Source: Streptomyces flavofungini (lineage in GTDB: Bacteria > Actinomycetota > Actinomycetes > Streptomycetales > Streptomycetaceae). Taken from it: 64,000 nt of DNA. Of the stretch, positions 17,339 to 26,420 are shown in pieces. A program made the position numbers and the translations under genes. Location of the stretch: the NCBI RefSeq assembly GCF_030388665.1, contig NZ_CP128846.1, forward strand, positions 1,426,001-1,490,000, written 5' to 3'. A model generated the notes under the pieces. That model was not told where the DNA came from and made no database searches. It saw only the letters and a program-made list of their open reading frames with translations. Positions within the stretch are counted from its first letter, which is position 1. Each line of letters starts with the position of its first letter.

Positions 17339-17842
17339 TCACGGCAACTCGCGTGTGAGCCAGACCACTTCACCGTTGTCTTCCATGGAGACGTGATCCC
17401 GCTCGAACCCGAGCTTCTCAAGCACACGGAGCGATGGCGCGTTCCATGCTCCGACGGTTGACCAGAGGCGTTTCCGCCCGGTCGCGATAGCGGCATCGAG
17501 TACCGCGCCGGCCGCCTCGGTGGCGTAGCCGCTCCCATGTACGCGCTGGAACAGCTCGTACGCGATTTCAGGCTCCTCCAGGGTGGAGCGGCCGATGATC
17601 AGCCCGCAGTAGCCGATGAAATCGCCCTCCTCGCGGCGCTGGATGGGCAACAGGGCGATCCCCGTAGTCGCCGTCGCGCTGAGCAGCTCAGCGATGGACT
17701 TCCGGATGTGCTCAACCGTGGGGGTCCCCTTGCCGCGTTCGGAGAGCAGGGCGCAGAACTCGGCGGCGTCCGACTCGGCCCACGGCCGCAGTATCAGCCG
17801 CTCGGTCTCAAGGTGAAACGGCATCGTCTCGTACGGAGTCAT
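17339..17842 (-). CDS. GNAT-family N-acetyltransferase (RimJ-like)
   Basis: A 167-residue GNAT protein. TERLILRPWAESDAAEFCAL opens the fold, GDFIGYCGLIIGR is the central strand, ELFQRVHGSGYATEAAGAVLD matches the acetyl-CoA binding A motif, and WNAPSLRVLEKLGFERD is the usual C-terminal signature of RimJ/RimL-type enzymes. Start at 17842 follows a GGGGG run; a GTG 18 bp upstream is less likely. The substrate cannot be told. It converges with the transketolase genes and borders a decayed insertion sequence. Confidence 0.85.
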   Translation of the reverse strand: MTPYETMPFHLETERLILRPWAESDAAEFCALLSERGKGTPTVEHIRKSIAELLSATATTGIALLPIQRREEGDFIGYCGLIIGRSTLEEPEIAYELFQRVHGSGYATEAAGAVLDAAIATGRKRLWSTVGAWNAPSLRVLEKLGFERDHVSMEDNGEVVWLTRELP

Positions 17843-17866
17843 GCCCCCACTCTGCCCCACAGATCA

Positions 17867-18065
17867 TCACGATCTGCAGGTGGAGCACTTTCCGGCGAGC
17901 TCGCAGCTGTGCGGGCGGGCGATGCCACGCATGGCGCGGTGGACACGGTCGCCCTTGAGGCGGCAGTCCCGCCCGGCGTAGCGCGGTCACCAACTTGCTG
18001 ACGCCGCGCGGAAATAGCCAGGTGGCCGGGACCATCCGGAGCGGCACCGGGATGACACCAGCCAT
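17867..18065 (-). pseudogene. IS5-like transposase remnant, internally deleted
   Basis: On the minus strand the ATG at 18065 begins MAGVIPVPLRM...FPRGVSKLVTAL, matching the N-terminus of the transposase remnant at 18845-19280. The reading then jumps to RDCRLKGDRVHRAMRGIAR, the C-terminal end of the same family, and stops at 17867. Only about 199 bp remain of a gene normally near 800 bp, and the length is not a multiple of three, so it cannot work. Confidence 0.72.
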
Positions 18066-18072
18066 TGCAAGT

Positions 18073-18729
18073 TCAATCCACTGTGGCCGGCCCCGCAGGC
18101 CGCTGAGGGTGGACCCCGGACGCGAAGGCGAGGATGTCGCGGGCGGCTTCACGCAGGCTCTCGAAGTGGCGGTGGGCCCCGTCCACCGCCACGGGGGTGT
18201 TGACGCCCCATACCGTCATCCCGGCACGCAGGCCGGCTTGGATTCCGGAGGGGGCGTCCTCGATGACCAGGCAGTCCTCCGGCTCGGCGCCAAGCCGTGC
18301 GGCGGCCTGCAGATACGGCACCGGCGACGGTTTGCCTTCCTCCACGGCACCCGCATCCACGATGACCTCGGGCACCGGCAGACCTGTCCGCGCGAAACGC
18401 CCCCGTACCCGGTGCTCGTAGTTCGAGGTCACCAGCGCCCAGGACCCGGGCGGCAGGGCCCTCAACAGCTGCCGGGCGCCGTCGAAAGCCGTATACGTGC
18501 CGGAGCGAACGTCCTCATCCTCCAGTTCATGCAGCGCGGCCAGGCACTCTCCGGGGTCCTGGTCCGGGGCGACCTGCGCAAAGGTCTCCACCGGCCTCGT
18601 CCGCAGTGCCACTCCATAGACCTCATCAGGGTCCAGTCCATAGCGCTCTGCCCACGTTCGCCAGATCAGGCGCTGATTGTCCACGGCATCGATCAATGTG
18701 CCATCGACGTCGAACAGGACATACCTCAT
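18073..18729 (-). CDS. HAD-family hydrolase (beta-phosphoglucomutase/phosphatase type)
   Basis: A 218-residue HAD phosphatase. Motif I DVDGTLIDAVDNQ is at the N-terminus, motif II is ALVTSNY, motif III is KPSPVPYLQAA and motif IV VIEDAPSGIQAGLRAGM. The likely role is hydrolysis of a sugar or small-molecule phosphate. Start at 18729 (MRYVLFDVDGT) is preferred to an upstream GTG. The final eight or so residues are encoded by sequence that matches the upstream flank of the neighbouring IS remnant, so the natural C-terminus was replaced by IS-derived sequence; the gene is also flanked by opposed IS remnants on both sides. Confidence 0.82.
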   Translation of the reverse strand: MRYVLFDVDGTLIDAVDNQRLIWRTWAERYGLDPDEVYGVALRTRPVETFAQVAPDQDPGECLAALHELEDEDVRSGTYTAFDGARQLLRALPPGSWALVTSNYEHRVRGRFARTGLPVPEVIVDAGAVEEGKPSPVPYLQAAARLGAEPEDCLVIEDAPSGIQAGLRAGMTVWGVNTPVAVDGAHRHFESLREAARDILAFASGVHPQRPAGPATVD

Positions 18730-18844
18730 CGCACCAGCACTGCCGGGATCACTGATCACGCCCCGATCATGCCACCAGCCCCTGAGCAGGCCGTGCGTTC
18801 GGCGAAGATGTTTCACCGGGCGAGAAGATCCCCCTGGCTCGACC

Positions 18845-19280
18845 TCCGGTCGGAGGGATCAACCACAGTGGAACGATCTTGCTGTGGCTGGTGTGATCAC
18901 GGCGTCGGAGCCGTCCTGGACAGCCCCGTTCACCGGCCTGAGCCCGCGCGGCTTCGGCAAGTTGCTGACCATGGCGCGCCGCGAGAGCGCGGACGAATCG
19001 CGGCGCGGCAGGCCATATCGTGGTGCGGCAGGCCATGGGGCCTGCCGCTGGAGGACCGGATACCGCTGATCACGGCGTACTGGCGCAGGGACTTGACGCT
19101 GCGTCAGCTCGCCCCGCTCTGCGGGTCTCCAAGTCGGCGGCCGGCCGGATCATCGACCTCCTCGGCCCCCAGCTCGCCTTCCAGCCGCGCAAGCGGTTCG
19201 CGAAGGGCACCGTGCGCATCGTGGACGGCACCCTGGTGCCCACCCGCGACCACGCGGTGGCCGAGCAGTCGAAGAACAGA
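18845..19280 (+). pseudogene. IS5-like transposase remnant with two frameshifts and no 3' half
   Basis: Homology runs across three frames: PQWNDLAVAGVITASEPSW and FTGLSPRGFGKLLTMARR in one, GRPWGLPLEDRIPLITAYW and LRQLAPLCG in the next, then SKSAAGRIIDLLGPQLAF and VDGTLVPTRDHAVAEQSKN in the third. Homology stops at AEQSKN, so the catalytic C-terminal half is missing. It is oriented opposite to the remnant at 17867-18065, with the HAD gene between them. Confidence 0.8.
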
Positions 19281-19333
19281 AGGCCCGAGCAGCCACAGGG
19301 GCCCGTTCGGGCTGTCTCAACGCTACGGCTCCG

Positions 19334-19573
19334 CTACGCGGCGCCCAGTTCCCGCATGGGCTCGGCGGGGGCGGGCGCGGCCGGGTCGACCGCTTCCCGC
19401 AGAGCGGCGCCCCCGCCGAAGGTGATGCCGAGGGCTGTCGCCGCCGCGTCATCCGCCTCGCGCTGCCGCGCCGGACTCGTCGTCTCGTCGGTGCGGACGG
19501 ACAGCCGGATGCAGCGCACTCCGCGCAGCGTCTCGATACCGTCGGCACCCTGTCCTACCGGTGTGGTTTCCAT
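19334..19573 (-). pseudogene. Truncated serine recombinase, N-terminal fragment
   Basis: Seventy-nine residues opening METTPVGQGADGIETL and carrying RCIRLSVRTDETTSPARQREADD, which matches the start of large Streptomyces serine recombinases. The serine in RLS would be the catalytic nucleophile. The protein stops at ELGAA, where the family continues for hundreds of residues. It abuts the IS remnant, so the break is probably tied to the mobile-element decay here. Confidence 0.68.
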
Positions 19574-19663
19574 GGAACCGGTGCGGACGGACGCATTCCC
19601 CGAGCTAGCGGCATACGGTGCGACCTGCTCGGATGCCACCACGACCCGACCACTCCAGAAGTG

Positions 19664-21130
19664 TCACTCCGGAGCACCGGGAAGAGGCGGGACTGGGGAG
19701 CCCCCGGCAAGGCCCCCACCCCCCACCCGCACCAACCCCCGCACCGCAGGCACAACCAACAACGTCCCGCACACCACAAGCACCATCACCCCACCCATCA
19801 ACAGCACCCGCTCAGCCCCGAATGCGGCGGCCGCGGGCCCCGCCAACGCCTGACCGACAGGCAGCATCGCCAACGACCCCGCCACGTCGTAGGCGTGGAT
19901 GCGGTTGAGAACGTCCGGCGGCACCTGAGTCTGGACACTGGTCGCCCACATCACCGCCCAGAACGAGGTCCCCGCCCCGGCGACCACGGCCCCCGCCACC
20001 ATCAGCCCCACCCCGGCCTGCGCCCCGACGGACGCCGGGAACGCGGCGTAGCCGATGAGGGCGAACGCCCCGGCGCGCAGCATCCGCCGGGGCCGGAGCC
20101 GCAGCGCGATCACACCGCCGATGACGGTACCCGCGCCGAGAGCGGAGTTCACCAGGCCGTACGCACCCGAGCCGTGCTGTTCGACGACGGTGACGGCGAC
20201 CAGGGGCGTGACCGGTCCGGTGACGGTGATCATCAGGACGCACCAGATGGCGATGACGCCCCACAGCCAGGTGCGGGCCCGGAACTCCCGCCAGCCCACT
20301 GCCAGGTCCTTCTTGAAGCCGAGGCTCCCCGCGCGGCTGCGGGGCACGGCGGGCGGCAGCCTGAGGAGCAGCAGGCACACGGCGCTCAGCGCGTACGTAC
20401 CGGCGTGGGCGGCGAAGACGGCCGCGGGCGACGCGAGGCCGACGAGGACGCCCGCGACGGCGGGGCCCGCGAGCTGCGCGCCGGACTCGGCGACCCGGAT
20501 CACGCCGTTGGCCTTCTGCACGTCGGCGGCGAGCCGGGGCACGGTGCTGGCGACGCCGGGCTGGAAGACCGCGGCCGCGGCGCCGTTGACCGCGCCGATC
20601 AGACAGATCTCCCACAGCACCACGTGGCCGGTGAGGAAGAAGACGGCGGCGAGCGACTGGGTGACAAGGCGCACCGCGTCGGCGCCGATCATCAGGAGCC
20701 GGGTGCTGAACCGGTCGGCGAAGACGCCGCCGAAGATGACGAGCGAGGCGAAGCAGGCAGCGGTCGCGGCCATCGCGAGGCCGACGGCTCCCGCTCCGTA
20801 CCCGTGGAGCAGCAGGCCTGCGGCGAGGGCGACGGGCAGCATCGTGTCGCCGAGCTTGGCGACGGCCCGCGCCACGAAGAAGAGCCCGAAGTCCCGCGAC
20901 CACAGCCCGTCCTCGGCGGGCCCGGGACTCCCGGGTCCGGGATTGTCAGGTCCGGGGTTCCCGGGTCCGAGCCGAACCCCCGGCCCGCCCGGCGCCCGCG
21001 ACTCATCCCACGCGCGCGGTTCCCGCGGCGCCCCCGCGCTCGCCCCCTTCGCCCCCTTCGCCCCCTTCGACGCCCCGGAACCCCCTGGGTCCGCGAAATC
21101 CCCCGAGCCCCCGGACGCCACCCCTGACAT
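19664..21130 (-). CDS. MFS transporter (EntS-like exporter family) with repetitive N-terminal tail
   Basis: A 488-residue major facilitator with about 12 membrane segments. FVARAVAKLGDTMLPVALAAGL starts the fold and GGVFADRFSTRLLMIGADAVR is the conserved loop 2-3 motif; the overall pattern resembles the MFS_3/EntS exporters of siderophores and drugs. Residues 1-75 are an unusual Gly/Pro/Ala extension (AKGAKGA; GNPGPDNPGPGSPGP), encoded by short CCGGG-type DNA repeats around 20920-21100. The true start may lie inside that tail. The gene begins just after the mobile-element zone. Confidence 0.88.
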   Translation of the reverse strand: MSGVASGGSGDFADPGGSGASKGAKGAKGASAGAPREPRAWDESRAPGGPGVRLGPGNPGPDNPGPGSPGPAEDGLWSRDFGLFFVARAVAKLGDTMLPVALAAGLLLHGYGAGAVGLAMAATAACFASLVIFGGVFADRFSTRLLMIGADAVRLVTQSLAAVFFLTGHVVLWEICLIGAVNGAAAAVFQPGVASTVPRLAADVQKANGVIRVAESGAQLAGPAVAGVLVGLASPAAVFAAHAGTYALSAVCLLLLRLPPAVPRSRAGSLGFKKDLAVGWREFRARTWLWGVIAIWCVLMITVTGPVTPLVAVTVVEQHGSGAYGLVNSALGAGTVIGGVIALRLRPRRMLRAGAFALIGYAAFPASVGAQAGVGLMVAGAVVAGAGTSFWAVMWATSVQTQVPPDVLNRIHAYDVAGSLAMLPVGQALAGPAAAAFGAERVLLMGGVMVLVVCGTLLVVPAVRGLVRVGGGGLAGGSPVPPLPGAPE

Positions 21131-21295
21131 ACCCGACCCGCCCCTCCGCTGAGCGCTGCTGACCGCTGACCGCCGACGGCACGACGCCGGATCATGCCAC
21201 GCGATCCGGCCACGCTCAGCCGGATTTACGCCCGCCCGGCCGCTGCCAGGGACACCTCCCAGGTCAGCGCCCCGTCCGCTCGCCCCGCCGCCCCG

Positions 21296-21652
21296 CTACT
21301 CCCCGGCCGGAACCCCCAACTCCGGGTAGGTCTCCAGGAGTCGGGGCGTGGCCGCCTGTCGCCACGAGTCGGCGAGGATGTCGGACAGCTCGTCCTGGTC
21401 GATGGCCTTCAGGCGCACCCGGACCCAGGCGAAGCTCGCCTCGTGGTCCGCGATCCAGAACTTCTCGGGCTCGGCGAGGACCAGTTCGTCGCGCTCCAGC
21501 TTCGGGCAGCGCACGGCGATGGACGTCTCCTCCTCGGGGAGCGTGACGAACATCTTCCCCGCGACGCGGAACGTCGGCATGGACCAGGCGAGCTTCTCCG
21601 TCGTGTCCGGCAGGGCGAGTGCGGTGCGGCGTACATCATCGGCGTTGACCAT
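21296..21652 (-). CDS. MmcQ/YjbR-family protein
   Basis: A 118-residue protein of the MmcQ/YjbR family (double-wing DNA-binding-like fold). ALALPDTTEKLAWSMPTFRVAGKMF, TSIAVRC and KFWIADHEASFAWVRV are typical. These proteins are widespread and functionally uncharacterised; DNA binding is suggested by the fold only. The ATG at 21652 is chosen because MVNADDVRRTALALP is the standard start. It follows the alpha/beta hydrolase gene by 59 bp on the same strand. Confidence 0.85.
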   Translation of the reverse strand: MVNADDVRRTALALPDTTEKLAWSMPTFRVAGKMFVTLPEEETSIAVRCPKLERDELVLAEPEKFWIADHEASFAWVRVRLKAIDQDELSDILADSWRQAATPRLLETYPELGVPAGE

Positions 21653-21711
21653 GGCCAGAACCGTAGCCAAGCCGACTGACAATCGCCCGCCGGGCCGGGC
21701 GGGCGCGGGCT

Positions 21712-22689
21712 CTACGGGATCCGCGCGTCCAGCCACGCCGTGAGGTCCCGCTGCACCTCGTCCCGGTTCGTCTCGTTGAGGATCTCGTGCCGCGCGCCCT
21801 CGTACCCCTTCCAGGTCAGGTCGCGCACGCCGACGTAGCGGAAGTCCTCAAGGAGTTCGTACACGAGCGTCATGCCCTGGTTGCAGGGGTCCTGGGCGCC
21901 GACGGCGATGTGGATGGGCAGGTCGGCGGGGACGCGGGCCAGGTTCCGGGGGTCGTTGATCTTGCGGACGGCGCGCACCCAGTCCAGGGTGAGGCCCGCC
22001 GAGAAGGCGAATCCGCAGGCCTCGTCCGCGGCGTAGGCGTCCACCTCGGCCTCGTCGCGGGACAGCCACTCGAAGCCGGTGCGGCGGGGGTAGGGGTCGT
22101 TGAAGGAGGCGAAGAGTTCGGCGAGGAAGGACGACCGGGCCGCCCGGCCGCCCTTGGCGATCTCCTCGCCGAGCCGCGCGGCGGCGGCCTCGGTCTCGGC
22201 TCCGGGCAGCGAGCGGAAGGTGCCGGAGAGGATCAGGCCGGCGAGGGTGTCCGGGTACTCCTGGGCGTAGTCCCGGGCGAGCAGGGAGCCCAGGCTGTGG
22301 CCGAGCAGGACCACGGGGACGCCCGGGTGCAGGGCGCGCACCTGGTCGCCGATGGCCTTGAGGTCGTCGACGATCGCCCGCCAGGCGTCGGCGCCGCTGT
22401 CGGGTTCCGCCGTGTCGGTGACGCCGTAGCCGCCGGTGGCCTGCGCGGTGGCGCCGTGGCCGCGGTGGTCGGAGGCGACCGCTCCGTACCCGTGCGCGAC
22501 CAGGTGGCGGGCGAACCGCTCGTAGCGCAGGCCGTGTTCGGCGGCGCCGTGCGCGATCTGCACGACGGCCCGGGGCCTGCTCCCGGCGGGCAGCCAGGTG
22601 TACGTGGCGACGGGCACGCCGTCCGACGCGGTCAGCAGCCCCGCGGTGTACGTGACCGGCGCCCCGTCGGCATGGTCCTTCTCCGGCAT
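21712..22689 (-). CDS. Alpha/beta hydrolase, monoacylglycerol lipase type
   Basis: A 325-residue serine hydrolase. AHGAAEHGLRYERFARHLVAHGYGAVASDHRGHG matches lysophospholipase/monoacylglycerol lipases, GHSLGSLLA carries the nucleophile serine, VGAQDPCNQG the acid and ARHEILNE the histidine. It probably hydrolyses a lipid or ester in the cytoplasm. A GAGGAG site precedes ATG 22689. It is divergent from the ThuA/PQQ dehydrogenase gene. Confidence 0.88.
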   Translation of the reverse strand: MPEKDHADGAPVTYTAGLLTASDGVPVATYTWLPAGSRPRAVVQIAHGAAEHGLRYERFARHLVAHGYGAVASDHRGHGATAQATGGYGVTDTAEPDSGADAWRAIVDDLKAIGDQVRALHPGVPVVLLGHSLGSLLARDYAQEYPDTLAGLILSGTFRSLPGAETEAAAARLGEEIAKGGRAARSSFLAELFASFNDPYPRRTGFEWLSRDEAEVDAYAADEACGFAFSAGLTLDWVRAVRKINDPRNLARVPADLPIHIAVGAQDPCNQGMTLVYELLEDFRYVGVRDLTWKGYEGARHEILNETNRDEVQRDLTAWLDARIP

Positions 22690-22791
22690 CGGAGCACTCC
22701 TCTGCTGTGCGGTGGGACTCGTCTCTCCCGGCACACCCTCCCCCACGAGGCAGCCGTCAACCCCCGTGCCGCTCGGGGCCCCGCCGACCCA

Positions 22792-22849
22792 TTGACCCTC
22801 CCGGGATGCGGAACCTACGCTGAACAACCTTGCGGAGTAAGCGCTTTCC
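22792..22849 (+). promoter_or_regulatory. Sigma-70-type promoter with downstream LacI-type operator
   Basis: TTGACC (22792-22797), 18-bp spacer, TACGCT (22816-22821). GTAAGCGCTTTCC (22837-22849) lies just past the predicted start site and has the AAGCGCTT core of LacI/GalR-family operators. This would allow repression in the absence of an inducing sugar. The same layout occurs at 31512-31572. Confidence 0.68.
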
Positions 22850-22934
22850 ACGGCGACCGACCCACCGCTCCGCCCCGTCACCGCGACTCACCGCACACCC
22901 GGCTACCGGCAGCCGTCCAAGCCCAGGGAGCGCC

Positions 22935-25900
22935 ATGAGTTCCACGCGAAGAGCCCGCATGTCCAGACCGTTCACCGTCCTCGCCGCCCTGTTCGCCCTG
23001 CTCGTCGGCCTCGGCCTGTCGTCGCCGCCGCCCGCCGAGGCCGCGGCGGCCTTCCGGGTCCTGGTCTTCTCCAAGGTCACCAACTATCCGCACGAGTCCA
23101 TTCCCGCGGGCATCGAGGCGATCGAGAAGCTGGGGAGCGAGCACGGCTTCGAGGTGGAGGCCACCGACGACGCGGCGGCCTTCACGGACGCCAACCTCGG
23201 CCGGTTCCAGGCGATCGTGTTCAACAACACCAACTCGACGCCGGAGAAGGGCGACCTCCTCGACGCGGCGCAGCGCGCGGCGCTGCAGAAGTTCGTGCGC
23301 GGGGGCGGCGGCTGGGTGGGGCTGCACGCGGCGTCGGCGAGCGAGCGGGACTGGGGCTGGTACGAGGGGCTCGTCGGCGCGATCTTCGACAAGCATCCGC
23401 AGGTGCAGACGGGCCGGGTCAAGGTCCTCGACCAGGCGCACCCGTCCACGAAGGGGCTTCCGCAGCTGTGGGAGCGCGAGGAGGAGTGGTACAACTGGCG
23501 CGCCAACCCGACCGGGAAGGTGCACACGCTCGCGCAGATCAAGGTGCGTGACGGGGTCGAGGGCCTCGACGAGGGCGTGGACCACCCGTGGTCGTGGTGC
23601 CAGAACTACGACGGCGGCCGCTCCTGGTACACGGCGGGCGGGCACGCGTCCGCGGCGTTCTCGGAGCAGGCGTTCCTGCGGCACCTGCTCGGCGGCATCG
23701 AGTGGGCGGCCGGTGCGAAGCCGGGTGACTGCACGGCCACGAAGACGGGCGCGTTCCAGCGGACGCCGCTGGTCACGGAGGACCTCGCCGACCCGTTCGA
23801 GCTGGCGGTCGCACCGGACCGGCGGGTGTTCTTCATCCAGCGCACCGGCAAGCTGAAGGTGATCGACCAGGAGTCGCTGAAGGTCACGACGGCACTCGAC
23901 TTCGCGTACACGCCGGAGATGACGAGCCAGTCCGACGGTCTGCTCGGGCTCGCCCTGGACCCGGACTTCGCCAGCAACCACTGGCTGTACCTGCTGCACT
24001 CGGACAAGACCGAGAAGCGCATCAACCTGTCGCGGTTCACGGAGGCGGGCGGCAAGGTCGACCCCGCTTCCGAGAAGCGGCTCCTGACGATTCCGACGCT
24101 GCGCGGCGAGGGCAGGGCCAACTCGCACATGGCGGGCTCGATCGCCTTCGACAAGAAGGGTGACCTGTACGTCGCGACGGGCGACAACACCGACCCGTTC
24201 GCGTCGGACGGCTTCACTCCGATCGACGAGCGCGAGGGGCGTCGCGCCTGGGACGCGCAGGGCACCTCGGGCAACACGAACGACCTGCGCGGCAAGGTGC
24301 TGCGGATCACCCCGAAGGCCGACGGGACGTACGCGGTCCCGGAGGGCAACCTCTTCGCGCCGGGCACGGACAGGACGCGCCCCGAGGTCTACGCGATGGG
24401 TCTGCGCAACCCGTTCCGGATCACGACGGACCCGGTGAGCGGGGCGCTGCTCGTCGCCGACTACGGCCCGGACGCGCGCCAGGCCGTGCCCGACCGCGGT
24501 CCCGAGGGGACGGTGGAGTTCAACCGGATCACCAAGGCCGGGAACTACGGCTGGCCGTACTGCGTCGGCGACAACACCCCCTTCAACGACTACGACTTCG
24601 CGGCCCAGAAGCCCGGCGCGAAGTTCGACTGCGGAAAGCTCGTCAACGACTCTCCGAACAACACGGGCCTGCGGGACCTGCCGCCCGCGAAGGCCGCCGA
24701 CGTCTGGTACGCCTACTCCGCCTCCCAGCGCTTCCCCGAGCTGGGCACCGGGGGCGGCGGCCCGATGAGCGGTCCGGTCTACGACTACGACGCCGACAAC
24801 CCGTACCGGACGAAGTTCCCGGAGTACTTCGAGGGCAAGTGGTTCACGTACGAGCTGACCCGGCAGTGGTTCAAGGCGTTCTCGGTCCAGGAGAAGGACC
24901 AGGAGTTCACCGATCCGCGGTTCCCGCCCGCCAGGGCGGGTGAGCTGCACTCGATCAACGGGATCTTCCCCGACATGAAGTGGAACCAGCCCTTCGACGC
25001 CGACTTCGGTCCGGACGGCGCGATGTACGTGATCGACTTCGGGCTCGGCAGCGGCACGGGCCGCGGCGGCAGCAACGAGGGCGCGGGCATCTATCGCATC
25101 GACTACGTGGCGGACGAGCGGCTGCCCGACGCCCGCGTGAGCGCCACGCCCGACAACGGCAAGGCGCCGCTGAAGGTGGCGTTCTCCAGCGCCGGTTCGG
25201 GTCTGCCCGACGGCAAGCCGGTCACGTACGCGTGGGACTTCGACGGCGACGGGAGCACCGACTCCACGGCGGCGAACCCGACCCACACGTACACGAAGAA
25301 GGGCCGGTTCACCGCGCGTCTGAAGGTCACGGGGCCGGGTGATCTCTCCGGGCTCGCCGTGCGGGAGGTCACCGTCGGCAACACCCGGCCGACAGTGACG
25401 ATCGGGCAGCCGCCGGACGGCGGCATGTTCAGCTTCGGCGACACCATTCCGTTCACGGTGAAGGTCACCGACCCCGAGGACGGGAAGGTCGACTGCTCCA
25501 AGGTCGTCGTCCAGTCCCAGCTCGGCCACGACTCGCATCTGCACCCGCTGGACAACTACACCGGCTGCAAGGGCGAGATCGTCACGGACGCCGGCGACAG
25601 CCACGGCCCGGGCCAGAACCTGTACTACGGCATCACCGCCCAGTACACGGACAAGGGCACCCCGGGCGTGCCCGCGCTCACCGGCTCGGACGCCCTGACG
25701 CTGCGGACCTCGCTGCGGGAGGCGGAGCACCGCACGGCCACCGGGGGCGCGCACGGCGGCGCGGAGACGGGCAGCCGTCCCGACGCTTCCGGCGGCAAGC
25801 GGCTCATCGAGATCGAGCACGGCGACTGGGTCGCCTTCGACCCGGTGCACCTGAAGGGCGTGGACTCGGTGACGGTCGGCGCGGCCTCCGGCGGGCTCGG

Positions 25901-26420
25901 CGGCGACGTCGAGTTCCGGGCGGGCTCGCCGACGGGCAGGCTCCTGGGCAAGGTGACGGTGCCGAACACCGGCAGCTACAGCAACTTCGTCTCCCCCACC
26001 ACGAAGCTCGCGCGCCACGACGGCACGACGAAGCTGTACGCCGTGTTCACCAACCCGCAGTGGGCCGAGGACAAGCCGGACCTGTTCACCGTGGACTGGC
26101 TGCACTTCAACGGTCCCGGCGTGGAGAAGAGCCCGCACGCCCGGGTCACGGTGACAGCCGCCCCCGGCAGCGGCACACCGCCGCTCACCGTCCGCCTCAC
26201 CGGCAAGCCGCGGCTGCCCGCCGGGCGCGAGGTCGCCTCGTACCACTGGGACTTCGGCGACAACTCCAAGCTCTCCGCTCCGCAGGGGCCGACCGCGGAA
26301 CACGCCTACCCGCGCGCGGGCACGTACACGGCGCGGCTGACGGTGACGGACGACAAGGGCGACACGACGACCGGCTCGGTCGGGATCACCGTGCGGCCCG
26401 CGCGGGGAGGACGGTCATGA
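22935..26420 (+). CDS. Secreted ThuA/PQQ-type sugar dehydrogenase/PKD multidomain protein
   Basis: A 1161-residue exported protein with a signal peptide (residues 1-37, ending AEAAAA). Domains: ThuA-like (about 40-255; RVLVFSKVTNYPHESIPAG, GGGGWVGLHAAS), a glucose/sorbosone-dehydrogenase beta-propeller (about 275-735; DGLLGLALDPDF, VYAMGLRNPFRITTDP, NYGWPYC), a PKD domain (about 735-825; YAWDFDGDGSTD), a linker Ig-like segment, a CBM6-like beta-sandwich (about 940-1050; LIEIEHGDWVAFDP), and a second PKD (about 1065-1155; YHWDFGDNSK). It probably binds and oxidises extracellular sugars. An AGGGAG site precedes ATG 22935. It overlaps the next gene by 4 bp. Confidence 0.88.
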   Translation: MSSTRRARMSRPFTVLAALFALLVGLGLSSPPPAEAAAAFRVLVFSKVTNYPHESIPAGIEAIEKLGSEHGFEVEATDDAAAFTDANLGRFQAIVFNNTNSTPEKGDLLDAAQRAALQKFVRGGGGWVGLHAASASERDWGWYEGLVGAIFDKHPQVQTGRVKVLDQAHPSTKGLPQLWEREEEWYNWRANPTGKVHTLAQIKVRDGVEGLDEGVDHPWSWCQNYDGGRSWYTAGGHASAAFSEQAFLRHLLGGIEWAAGAKPGDCTATKTGAFQRTPLVTEDLADPFELAVAPDRRVFFIQRTGKLKVIDQESLKVTTALDFAYTPEMTSQSDGLLGLALDPDFASNHWLYLLHSDKTEKRINLSRFTEAGGKVDPASEKRLLTIPTLRGEGRANSHMAGSIAFDKKGDLYVATGDNTDPFASDGFTPIDEREGRRAWDAQGTSGNTNDLRGKVLRITPKADGTYAVPEGNLFAPGTDRTRPEVYAMGLRNPFRITTDPVSGALLVADYGPDARQAVPDRGPEGTVEFNRITKAGNYGWPYCVGDNTPFNDYDFAAQKPGAKFDCGKLVNDSPNNTGLRDLPPAKAADVWYAYSASQRFPELGTGGGGPMSGPVYDYDADNPYRTKFPEYFEGKWFTYELTRQWFKAFSVQEKDQEFTDPRFPPARAGELHSINGIFPDMKWNQPFDADFGPDGAMYVIDFGLGSGTGRGGSNEGAGIYRIDYVADERLPDARVSATPDNGKAPLKVAFSSAGSGLPDGKPVTYAWDFDGDGSTDSTAANPTHTYTKKGRFTARLKVTGPGDLSGLAVREVTVGNTRPTVTIGQPPDGGMFSFGDTIPFTVKVTDPEDGKVDCSKVVVQSQLGHDSHLHPLDNYTGCKGEIVTDAGDSHGPGQNLYYGITAQYTDKGTPGVPALTGSDALTLRTSLREAEHRTATGGAHGGAETGSRPDASGGKRLIEIEHGDWVAFDPVHLKGVDSVTVGAASGGLGGDVEFRAGSPTGRLLGKVTVPNTGSYSNFVSPTTKLARHDGTTKLYAVFTNPQWAEDKPDLFTVDWLHFNGPGVEKSPHARVTVTAAPGSGTPPLTVRLTGKPRLPAGREVASYHWDFGDNSKLSAPQGPTAEHAYPRAGTYTARLTVTDDKGDTTTGSVGITVRPARGGRS

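Noticed and set aside
15253..17538. 761-residue minus-strand open frame across the transketolase genes
   Set aside because: Antisense to two clear transketolase subunits; no family resemblance.
22878..26303. 1141-residue minus-strand open frame
   Set aside because: Shadow of the ThuA/PQQ fusion; no domain or ribosome site.
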